This document shows, piece by piece, positions 1 through 5,634 of a stretch of DNA of 5,634 bases. This DNA comes from Novosphingobium sp. (lineage in GTDB: Bacteria > Pseudomonadota > Alphaproteobacteria > Sphingomonadales > Sphingomonadaceae). Under the pieces are notes generated by a model. That model was not told where the DNA came from. It saw nothing but the letters and a program-made list of their open reading frames with translations, and searched no databases. The position numbers and the translations under genes were made by a program. Position 1 is the stretch's first letter. Each line of letters begins with the position of its first letter. The stretch is taken from NCBI GenBank assembly GCA_009885425.1, contig VFKS01000385.1:1-5634 (forward strand). The letters run 5' to 3'.

Positions 1-1114
1 GACAGATCAGCGTCTCCGATCCACCCAGGCTGACCGCCAGCTTGAGCAGGCGCAGCCGGTCGAGCAGGCGGAAAGCCTCTGCCTCGCCGCCGTGAAGGTG
101 GAACGAGAAAGTCGATCCAGCAGCTTTGCACTGGTGGTCATAGACTGCGCGCTGGCGGCTGCCTTCGGCAAGGAAGCCAAGGTAGGTGACCCCTGCCACC
201 TTGGGGTGGCCGCGAAGGAATTCCGCCACTGTCCACGCGTTGCTCATCGCCCGCTCGGTGCGGACATGAACTGATTCGAGGCTGCGGGTGACCAGCCACG
301 CGGTATAGGGATCGAGGTGATTGCCCCAGGTGGTGCGCATGGTCCGCAGCAGTGCGATCAATTCGAGTTTGCCGCTGACACCGCCGGCCAGCAGGTCACT
401 GTGGCCGCCGCAATACTTGGTCAGCGAGGTCAGGCACAGGTCAACGCCCTGCTCGATCGGGCGCTGGGCAAACGGCCCGAGCAAGGTGTTGTCGACCACC
501 ACCAGCGGACGGTGCCCCTGCCGTTCTTTGATTTCATCGGCCAGCCGCACCATCAGGTCCAGATCGACGATCGCCGCCGTGGGATTGGCCGGGGTTTCGG
601 CGATGATCAGTTTGAGCGGGCCTTGCGCCAGGGCCTGGTCGGCGGCGGCGCGCACGCCTGCCTCGTCCGTGCCGTCGGTGTAGGTAGCGGCGTGGCAGCC
701 GTACTGCACCATGACGCTGTTGTAGAGCATATCGACGCCGCCATAAATCGGCCGTCCGTGCAGCACGCTGTCGCCCGGGCGCATAAAGGCCAGCGCGATC
801 GCCGAATGTGCGGCCATGCCGCTGCTATAGGCAACCGCTGCTTCTGCTCCGTCGATTGCCGCCAGTCTGGCTTCAAGGATGTCGAGCCCGGGGTGGCCAA
901 GCCGCGAATAAATGTGCTGTGCCTCGCCCGCCAGCGGCCCGGTACCGTCAAAGAAGGCTTCGTGGACGTGTTTGGCGTGTTGCGCTGACGGGTACACAAA
1001 GGTCGAGGTCATGTAGATCGGCGGCTTGACCGATCCAGATGCGCTTTGCGGATCGTATCCAAACGTTACGGCGAGTGTTTCCGGTCTCACACCGGCGGGC
1101 GGATCATTCTGCAT
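1..1114 (-). CDS. Cys/Met-metabolism PLP-dependent enzyme (cystathionine gamma-synthase-like family), C-terminus cut by window edge
   Basis: The 371 visible residues start with MQNDPPAGVRPETLAV and form a fold-type I PLP enzyme of the cystathionine gamma-synthase / gamma-lyase / O-acetylhomoserine sulfhydrylase family. Visible landmarks are YSR (69-71) and SSGM (97-100) for the PLP phosphate, Tyr124 in PIYGG for ring stacking, ETPANP (173-178), Asp208 in VVVDNT for the pyridine nitrogen, the Schiff-base Lys233 in SLTKYCGGHSD, and AVSLGGSETL (360-369). Such enzymes are soluble and catalyse gamma- or beta-elimination or replacement on sulfur- or oxygen-substituted amino acids. By eye alignment, the Cys116, Lys240 and Asp241 of P. 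putida methionine gamma-lyase correspond to Gly126, Arg260 and Thr261, so I do not call it a methionine gamma-lyase. The start ATG lies inside the end of the upstream oxygenase gene (11-base overlap, different frame) without a good Shine-Dalgarno, which suggests translational coupling. The conserved C-terminal arginine region is off the window. The family is secure; the reaction and substrate are not. Confidence 0.9.
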   Translation of the reverse strand, partial: MQNDPPAGVRPETLAVTFGYDPQSASGSVKPPIYMTSTFVYPSAQHAKHVHEAFFDGTGPLAGEAQHIYSRLGHPGLDILEARLAAIDGAEAAVAYSSGMAAHSAIALAFMRPGDSVLHGRPIYGGVDMLYNSVMVQYGCHAATYTDGTDEAGVRAAADQALAQGPLKLIIAETPANPTAAIVDLDLMVRLADEIKERQGHRPLVVVDNTLLGPFAQRPIEQGVDLCLTSLTKYCGGHSDLLAGGVSGKLELIALLRTMRTTWGNHLDPYTAWLVTRSLESVHVRTERAMSNAWTVAEFLRGHPKVAGVTYLGFLAEGSRQRAVYDHQCKAAGSTFSFHLHGGEAEAFRLLDRLRLLKLAVSLGGSETLIC

Positions 1115-2312
1115 GGGCAAGGTATGCACGTGCTATGTCGCAATACCAGTCGGTAAAACGCAGCACCAGCATCTCAGCATCTTCAGAATAGGGTCCAGGG
1201 GTATAGCCCGGACTGAAAATCCCGGCCTGATTGTTCTCTGCCAGATGTTTGTCCTGCAGGTTGGTCAGGGTCCACAGATCGGTCAGCTGGTCGAGGTGAT
1301 AATCGACCCCTTCGACCGCGTCTTTATGGACCAGCCATTTGCTGAACACGTGGGTTTCGGTCGGGCCGACCGGCATGGCGCTGAACATGAAGGTATGATC
1401 GGCAGTGGCGTGGGCAAACAGGTGCGGGTCGATCGCCCAACGCATTGAGCCGAGATCGCCATCGCCGGCATCACACATCAACTTGCTGGACAGATGCCGC
1501 CCATCGCTGGAAATTGATCGGCAACCCTCATTCAAGGCAAACCGCGCCACTTGCCACCAGTGGCCCTCAACCGGCGCATGGGGCAGGCCGAGCTGATCCA
1601 TCCGGTCAGCAAAGGCCAGATTGCGAGCATCCTCGCCCAGATCGAAATGCTTGGACATCCCGACCGGAAATGTCTTCGAGAGCTCTGGGTGGCCGGTCGC
1701 GCAATGATAACATTCGCGCGCGTTCTCCATCACTAGCTTCCAGTTGGCATTTTCAACCAACACTGCTGAAGCCGCCAATTTGGCATTCTTGAAATCATGC
1801 GGCGCGGCATAGGTTTCAAATTTCGCAGCAAAGTCTGCGATTGGCGGCGGGGTTTCAGCCAGGCAAATGAAGATACCCCCGGCGATGCATTCGATCGCCA
1901 CCGGCTTCAGGGCGTGATCGCTCTTGCTGAAATCGTCCGGCATCCGTCCGGCTGCCAGCAAGCCGCCATCAAGATCGTAGGTCCAGCGGTGATAGGGGCA
2001 GACCAACCGCGCTGCCGAACCGGCACCTGGCTGGCACAGCAACGAACCGCGATGCCGGCAGCTATTGTGAAAAGCCTTGATTTCGCCATCGCGATTGCGG
2101 GTGATCAGCACTGGCCATTTGCCCACGGTCAGGGCCAGATAACTGCCGGGCTTGGGCAGCTCGCATTCGAACCCGGCCATCAGCCAGCTGCGGCCATAGA
2201 TCGCGTCCATATCGAAGTCGAAGGCCCGCTGGTCGAGATAGAGTCCCTGTGGCAGCGAATGGCCCGCGCGCCGCGCGGCAAATTGGCTCGCGGCCCACGC
2301 AAGGTCAGACAT
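1104..2312 (-). CDS. Rieske non-heme iron oxygenase alpha subunit, GbcA/CntA/Stc2-like
   Basis: This 402-residue protein has the usual length of a ring-hydroxylating-type oxygenase alpha subunit. The N-terminal Rieske [2Fe-2S] site is CRH (Cys85, His87) followed by CPYH (Cys105, His108). The C-terminal catalytic domain carries ENARECYHCATGHPEL, giving mononuclear-iron ligands His203 and His208; the third ligand is probably Asp354 in LQDKHLAENNQ. The residue expected to bridge the two metal centres is Glu200, where most Rieske oxygenases have Asp. Glu there is typical of the glycine betaine, carnitine and stachydrine oxygenases, which act on quaternary ammonium groups. The C-terminal motif SPGYTPGPYSEDAE also fits that subgroup. 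Electrons must come from a separate reductase, and none is visible. ATG at 2312 is preferred over a TTG five codons upstream because GGGGAG sits 7 bases before the ATG. It is the first gene of a probable operon with the PLP enzyme and is divergent from the LysR gene. The substrate is unknown. Confidence 0.93.
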   Translation of the reverse strand: MSDLAWAASQFAARRAGHSLPQGLYLDQRAFDFDMDAIYGRSWLMAGFECELPKPGSYLALTVGKWPVLITRNRDGEIKAFHNSCRHRGSLLCQPGAGSAARLVCPYHRWTYDLDGGLLAAGRMPDDFSKSDHALKPVAIECIAGGIFICLAETPPPIADFAAKFETYAAPHDFKNAKLAASAVLVENANWKLVMENARECYHCATGHPELSKTFPVGMSKHFDLGEDARNLAFADRMDQLGLPHAPVEGHWWQVARFALNEGCRSISSDGRHLSSKLMCDAGDGDLGSMRWAIDPHLFAHATADHTFMFSAMPVGPTETHVFSKWLVHKDAVEGVDYHLDQLTDLWTLTNLQDKHLAENNQAGIFSPGYTPGPYSEDAEMLVLRFTDWYCDIARAYLAHAE

Positions 2313-2316
2313 CAGG
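2304..2316. repeat. 13-bp direct repeat, copy 1 (over the oxygenase start codon)
   Basis: GTCAGACATCAGG occurs here and again, exactly and in the same orientation, at 2403-2415, with a 99-base period. Read on the minus strand it is CCTGATGTCTGAC and includes the ATG and the next codons of the oxygenase gene. Confidence 0.6.
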
Positions 2317-2319
2317 AAA

Positions 2320-2325
2320 CTCCCC
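2320..2325 (-). promoter_or_regulatory. Shine-Dalgarno for the Rieske oxygenase gene
   Basis: On the minus strand GGGGAG is followed by 7 bases and then the ATG at 2312. It decides between that ATG and the TTG at 2327, which would place this purine run inside the coding sequence. Confidence 0.7.
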
Positions 2326-2370
2326 AAAAACCATTGCCGGGGATAGTGGCGCAGGACCCGGAGAACGGGA

Positions 2371-2399
2371 AATCGACTTTTGGCATAGCCCTATGTCAA
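2371..2399 (-). promoter_or_regulatory. Predicted sigma70-type promoter of the oxygenase operon
   Basis: On the minus strand a consensus -35 hexamer TTGACA (2399-2394) is followed after 17 bases by TCGATT (2376-2371), a weak -10 matching 3 of 6 consensus positions. The predicted start site near 2364 leaves a leader of about 50 bases before the ATG. The -35 lies wholly inside the inverted repeat, and a poor -10 is consistent with a promoter that needs an activator. Housekeeping -10 elements are less predictable in alphaproteobacteria, so this is tentative. Confidence 0.45.
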
Positions 2400-2400
2400 A
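2379..2400. promoter_or_regulatory. Near-perfect inverted repeat, candidate LysR operator
   Basis: The left arm TTTGGCATAG and right arm CTATGTCAAA are separated by CC and pair at 9 of 10 positions. The inner CATAG/CTATG arms are exact. The AT-rich dyad contains T-N11-A spacings as in LysR boxes and lies between the divergent genes. Binding by the neighbouring regulator is inferred. No other dyad of similar quality was seen in the gap. Confidence 0.65.
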
Positions 2401-2402
2401 TA

Positions 2403-2415
2403 GTCAGACATCAGG
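2403..2415. repeat. 13-bp direct repeat, copy 2 (beside the inverted repeat)
   Basis: This is the second exact copy of GTCAGACATCAGG. It begins two bases after the inverted repeat, on its lysR-proximal side, just upstream of the predicted oxygenase-operon -35. It could be an accessory protein-binding site, the remnant of a short duplication, or coincidence. Confidence 0.55.
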
Positions 2416-2468
2416 GTGCTGCAGGTTTCTGCGTTGGGAAGGGCGAGGTTATCGCGAACAAGTCTGTC

Positions 2469-3389
2469 ATGAACCGGCGCTGGCTTCCGCTCAATGCGTT
2501 GCGGGCTTTCGAAGCAGTCGGCAAGCACCTTAGCTTCACCGGCGGGGCGGCGGCCTTGTCGGTTTCGCAAAGCGCGCTCAGCCGCCACGTCAGCGCGCTC
2601 GAAAGCCTGCTGGGCAAGCAGCTTTTCGAGCGCGATGCGGGCCGCTTGTCGCTGACCCCGGCGGGGGCAGAACTGTTGGCAGTGGTGTCCAAATCGCTTG
2701 AGCGGATCGAGCAGACGATGAACGCAATCCGGGACGAAAGTGTGCCGGGGCGGGCGATGCGGCTGCACGTGCCGCCCTCGCTGCTCCAGCAGATGTTCAT
2801 GCCGATGCTGGGGGAATTCCACAGCGAACACCCTGAGTTTCGGATCGATGTATCGAGCGCCAATGTCACGGGCCTGCCGCCGACCGAGCTTGATATGGCG
2901 ATTGTCTATGATCGGCCCAATGTTGATGACCGGATTACCGACCTGTTGTGGAAAGTCCGCGTGGCGCCGCTGTGTTCACCGGCGACTGCGGCGGGGGCGG
3001 CGGGCAAATCGCTGGCGGAGTTCCTGGCCGCGCAGGAACTGCTGCACCTTAAACTGGACGGCCAACCGCGAGACTTGCTGTGGGGCGATTACCTGCAGCG
3101 AGGTGCTATCACCAGATCGATGCAGGGCGGGCTGGCGTTCGATACGGCGATCGCTTCGGCCAAATATGCCATGACTTCGGGCGGGGTCATGCTGGGCGAT
3201 GTCGATATGTTTGCAGCCGAGATCGCGGCCGGGCAGTTGGTGATGCCATATGACGCGGTGATTGAGGATGGCTACGGCTATTACCTCAAGCTGCATGCCG
3301 ATGATCTGGCCGATCCCGCCATTGCCCAGTTCAGGAGCTGGCTGATCAACCGCTTTTCGGCCTTGCGCGGGGTCACCCTGCCAGAATGA
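2469..3389 (+). CDS. LysR-type transcriptional regulator, GcvA-like
   Basis: This 306-residue protein has the typical length of the family. The N-terminal winged helix-turn-helix spans about residues 8-66, with the recognition region around SVSQSALSRHVSALE (31-45) and the wing around LFERDAGRLSLTPAG (52-66). A linker helix (about 67-90) leads to a periplasmic-binding-protein-like effector domain from RLHVPPSLLQQMF (98-110) to the C-terminus. The WLPLNALRAFEAVGKHLSFT start is typical of the GcvA-type branch. It is cytoplasmic, probably tetrameric, and by position a likely regulator of the divergent oxygenase/PLP-enzyme operon in response to its substrate or a product. ATG at 2469 is chosen because it gives the standard LysR N-terminus. 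Its ribosome site is poor: the purine-rich GGGAAGGGCGAGG ends 20 bases upstream, so expression is probably low. The reading frame stays open far upstream, but that part is antisense to the oxygenase gene. The 3' end overlaps the convergent E1 gene by 17 bases. The effector is unknown. Confidence 0.93.
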   Translation: MNRRWLPLNALRAFEAVGKHLSFTGGAAALSVSQSALSRHVSALESLLGKQLFERDAGRLSLTPAGAELLAVVSKSLERIEQTMNAIRDESVPGRAMRLHVPPSLLQQMFMPMLGEFHSEHPEFRIDVSSANVTGLPPTELDMAIVYDRPNVDDRITDLLWKVRVAPLCSPATAAGAAGKSLAEFLAAQELLHLKLDGQPRDLLWGDYLQRGAITRSMQGGLAFDTAIASAKYAMTSGGVMLGDVDMFAAEIAAGQLVMPYDAVIEDGYGYYLKLHADDLADPAIAQFRSWLINRFSALRGVTLPE

Positions 3390-5634
3390 TCTCCGCCGCC
3401 GCATCGAACACAGCTTCGGGATCAAGCCGGTAGGTGCGGTACAGATCGGGCAGGTCGCCGGTCTGGCCAAACTGGTCGATACCCAGCGGGCTGACCCGGT
3501 GACCCCTGACCCCGCCAAGCCATGACAGCGCGGCTGGTGATCCGTCGATCAGTGTGACGATACCAGCATCATTGGCCAGCGGCGCCAGCAGCGTCTCGAT
3601 GTGGCTCGGCAGGCGTTCGCTGCCACGGCCGCGCAAGGCGTTTGCAGCCGACCATTCGCGGTGCAGCAAATCGGGGGAGGTGACCGCCAGCAGTCCCAGA
3701 CCGGGCAAGTCTTCGCGCAGTGCCTCCCAGGCTGCGAGCGCTTCGGGCGCAATCGCGCCAGTGTAGACGATGGCGAGCTGGCTTCCGGCGAGCGGTTCGC
3801 GCAGCCAGTATGCCCCACGCAGCGCATCGGCTTTCCAGCTGTCATCCGCGCGCACGGGTTGTTCGAGCAGGCGGGTTGAGAGGCGCAGATAGACCGAACC
3901 ACCATCCTGCGCCTGCATATGCTCAAAAGCCCAGTGCATCAGCAAGGCCAGTTCATCGGCAAAGGCCGGCTCGAAATAGGTCAGGCCGGGCTGGCCCATG
4001 CCAATCAGCGGCGTGTTGATCGATTGGTGCGCCCCGCCTTCGGGCCCCAGCGTCAGCCCGGCTGGCGTTGCCACCAACAGGAACCGCGCATCCTGATAGC
4101 AGGCATAGTTGAGCGCATCGAGCCCGCGGGCGATGAATGGATCGTAGACCGTACCGATCGGCAGCAACCGGTGCCCGAACACGGGGCCCGAAAGACCCAG
4201 CGCGGCCAGCATCAGGAACAGGTTGTTTTCGGCAATGCCCAGCTCGATATGCTGACCGGCGAGATGGCCGGACCACTTCTGCGGCGACGGAATCTTGTAC
4301 CCTGCGAAAATGTCTTTCAGCTCTTGGCGCCGGAACAGCCCGCGCTGGTTCACGAATGCGCCAAGGTTGGTCGATACCGTGACATCGGGTGAAGTTGTCA
4401 CGATGCGGTCAGCCAAGGCATGACGCGATTTGGACAGATCCAGCAGGATCCGCCCGAACGCCGCCTGGGTGGATTGCTCTGCCCCATCAGGAACAGCGAA
4501 CGCAGCTGGCACCGCGATGGTCGGCGCAGGCGAGGTGGACCGCGCGAGCACCGCGCGCACGGGCTCGATAAACGCCTTCAGATCGTTGATGCTGTTATCG
4601 CCCAACCCGGCAAAGGGCTCCCATTCGGAGCCTTCGGCAATGCCCAGACTTTCACGAAGCGAGGCGATCTGGGTGGGGTTCATCAACCCGGCATGATTGT
4701 CCTTGTGCCCCTGGAAGGGCAGGCCATAACCCTTGACGGTATAGGCGATGAACATGGTCGGGCGCTCATCGTCCGCCTCGGCAAATGCCTCCAGCAGGGT
4801 CTCGATGCAGTGACCGCCAAGGTTGAGCATCAACGCCGATAGCGCTGTGTCATCCATGCTGGAAATCAACGCCAGAGCGAGTTTGTCGGCGGCCAGATCG
4901 GTGCCCAACCGCGACCGCCAGGCGCTGCCGCCTTGATAGGTCAGTGCGGCGTATTCGGCATTAGGGCAATCATCGATCCAGCGCTCGATCGCCGTCCCAC
5001 CCGGGCGCTTAAACACTTCGCGCTGCATCTTGCCATGCTTCAGTGTCAGGACCCGCCAGCCGCAGGTTTCAAAGATATCGTCAAAGCGGCGGAACATCCG
5101 GTCAGCGGTCGTCGAATCGAGCGACTGGCGATTGTAATCGACGATCCACCAGCAATTGCGGATATCGTGTTTGTAGCCTTCAATCAGGCATTCGTAGATG
5201 TTGCCTTCATCCAGTTCGGCATCGCCCATCAGCGCTATCATCCGTCCGGCATCGTCCTGTGCCAGCTGGCCGTGCGCGATCAGGTAATCCTGCACCAGGC
5301 TGGCGAATGCGGTCACCGCCACGCCAAGCCCGACCGACCCGGTGGAGAAATCGACCGGGATTTTGTCTTTGGTTCGCGATGGATAGCTTTGCGCGCCGCC
5401 CAGCCCACGGAAAGTCTGCAACTGTTCAAGCGACTGGCTGCCCAGCAGATAGTGGATCGCGTGTAACACCGGTCCGGCATGCGGCTTAACCGCGACTCGA
5501 TCCTGTGGCCGGAGTGCCTGAAAATACAGCGCGGTCATGATCGTCGTGATCGAAGAACAGCTCGCCTGATGACCGCCGACTTTCAGGCCGTCGCGGCTTT
5601 CGCGCAAGTGGTTGGCGTTATGAATGATCCACGA
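3373..5634 (-). CDS. Homodimeric 2-oxoacid dehydrogenase E1 / transketolase-like TPP enzyme (AceE/MdeB type), N-terminus cut by window edge
   Basis: The 753 visible residues, starting at the right edge with WIIHNANHLRESRDGLKVGGHQAS, align with the AceE-type E1 fold. Landmarks in visible numbering are GGH (His22), KPHAGP (His52), the TPP/Mg motif GDAELDEGN (137-145) ending at Asn168 in VDYNRQSLD, TVKGYGLP (299-306) with NHAGLM (His314), the probable TPP-activating Glu469 in ELGIAENN, His536 in EGGAHQS, and the C-terminal DQFGQTGDLPDLYRTY. The order of TPP-binding, pyrimidine-binding and C-terminal transketolase domains is complete. Members decarboxylate a 2-oxoacid with thiamine diphosphate and pass the acyl group to a lipoyl E2; P. 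putida MdeB, beside methionine gamma-lyase, is a relevant example. No lipoyl or E2 domain is present here. The frame is open to the edge, so the TTG at 5607 is not the start. By comparison with AceE several tens of N-terminal residues are missing. Substrate unproven; 2-oxobutyrate or pyruvate are candidates. Confidence 0.9.
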   Translation of the reverse strand, partial: SWIIHNANHLRESRDGLKVGGHQASCSSITTIMTALYFQALRPQDRVAVKPHAGPVLHAIHYLLGSQSLEQLQTFRGLGGAQSYPSRTKDKIPVDFSTGSVGLGVAVTAFASLVQDYLIAHGQLAQDDAGRMIALMGDAELDEGNIYECLIEGYKHDIRNCWWIVDYNRQSLDSTTADRMFRRFDDIFETCGWRVLTLKHGKMQREVFKRPGGTAIERWIDDCPNAEYAALTYQGGSAWRSRLGTDLAADKLALALISSMDDTALSALMLNLGGHCIETLLEAFAEADDERPTMFIAYTVKGYGLPFQGHKDNHAGLMNPTQIASLRESLGIAEGSEWEPFAGLGDNSINDLKAFIEPVRAVLARSTSPAPTIAVPAAFAVPDGAEQSTQAAFGRILLDLSKSRHALADRIVTTSPDVTVSTNLGAFVNQRGLFRRQELKDIFAGYKIPSPQKWSGHLAGQHIELGIAENNLFLMLAALGLSGPVFGHRLLPIGTVYDPFIARGLDALNYACYQDARFLLVATPAGLTLGPEGGAHQSINTPLIGMGQPGLTYFEPAFADELALLMHWAFEHMQAQDGGSVYLRLSTRLLEQPVRADDSWKADALRGAYWLREPLAGSQLAIVYTGAIAPEALAAWEALREDLPGLGLLAVTSPDLLHREWSAANALRGRGSERLPSHIETLLAPLANDAGIVTLIDGSPAALSWLGGVRGHRVSPLGIDQFGQTGDLPDLYRTYRLDPEAVFDAAAEIILAG

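Larger units (their letters stand above)
2313..2468. promoter_or_regulatory. Divergent control region between the oxygenase operon and the LysR gene
   Basis: These 156 bases are the only intergenic DNA in the window. LysR-type regulators typically bind such a shared region, repressing their own gene and activating the divergent one. The region contains a strong inverted repeat, a predicted minus-strand promoter and one copy of a 13-bp direct repeat, each listed separately. It also has a small 4-bp-stem hairpin (CCCG, loop GAGAA, CGGG at 2357-2369) near the predicted transcription start of the oxygenase operon, which may be chance. I see no convincing promoter for the plus-strand gene beyond a TTGGCA (2380-2385) inside the inverted repeat, which has no good -10 at standard spacing. 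Confidence 0.75.

Noticed and set aside
317..988. Plus-strand 223-codon open frame
   Set aside because: It is the antisense shadow of the PLP enzyme in GC-rich DNA; the opposite strand has clear family motifs throughout.
2313..2327. TTG at 2327 as the start of the oxygenase gene
   Set aside because: ATG at 2312 has a properly spaced GGGGAG, which the TTG start would place inside the coding sequence.
2391..2411. Six-codon upstream ORF (MSDYLT) before the oxygenase gene
   Set aside because: It overlaps the predicted -35 and dyad, so it would not be in the transcript, and it has no ribosome site of its own.
1797..2468. Long in-frame upstream extension of the LysR gene that would give a 530-residue protein
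   Set aside because: The extension is antisense to the oxygenase gene and matches no family I know, while ATG at 2469 gives the standard LysR N-terminus and length.
2391..2869. Minus-strand open frames of 146 and 152 codons inside the LysR gene
   Set aside because: They are antisense shadows of a well-supported regulator with no family resemblance.
3370..3378. Small dyad GGGT-C-ACCC at the convergent gene ends as a terminator
   Set aside because: The four-base stem with a one-base loop and no T run is inside both coding sequences and is probably chance.
3919..5466. Plus-strand open frames of 140-177 codons (e.g. 3919-4392, 4420-4842, 4933-5466)
   Set aside because: They are antisense to the E1 gene, have no recognisable domains and are expected in high-GC sequence.
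5605..5634. TTG at 5607 as the start of the E1 gene
   Set aside because: The frame continues to the window edge with residues (WIIHNANH) that fit the AceE alignment, so the gene is simply cut off.

Overview
The window looks like an accessory catabolic locus from a GC-rich Gram-negative proteobacterium. An alphaproteobacterium of the Sphingomonadales type would fit the base composition, codon use and mix of families, but that assignment is an impression and was not tested. Coding density is very high. Four genes fill almost all of the sequence, and the only non-coding stretch is a 156-base divergent control region. I see no RNA genes, insertion sequences or CRISPR arrays.

Layout from left to right. 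On the minus strand, a Rieske non-heme iron oxygenase alpha subunit (1104-2312) of the glycine betaine / carnitine / stachydrine class overlaps by 11 bases the next gene, a PLP-dependent Cys/Met-metabolism enzyme (1-1114, running off the left edge). These two form a probable operon. A LysR-type regulator (2469-3389, plus strand) is transcribed away from them. The gap between holds a near-perfect 22-bp inverted repeat, and a consensus -35 hexamer for the oxygenase operon lies inside it. A 13-bp exact direct repeat is also present, with one copy over the oxygenase start codon. On the right, a large minus-strand gene (3373-5634, running off the right edge) encodes a homodimeric 2-oxoacid dehydrogenase E1 / transketolase-like protein of the AceE/MdeB type. 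It converges on the regulator and overlaps its end by 17 bases.

How the genes may work together (inference). The oxygenase could oxidatively remove or hydroxylate a methylated onium group. The PLP enzyme could carry out a gamma- or beta-elimination or replacement on the resulting amino acid, and the E1 protein could decarboxylate a 2-oxoacid such as 2-oxobutyrate. Pseudomonas putida has a precedent for part of this, with methionine gamma-lyase mdeA next to the E1-like mdeB. Here, however, the PLP enzyme lacks the signature residues of methionine gamma-lyase, and a GbcA-like oxygenase is added. The substrate is therefore unknown, and this combination is the most interesting aspect of the window. 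The oxygenase's reductase partner and any E2 acyltransferase lie outside the window or elsewhere.
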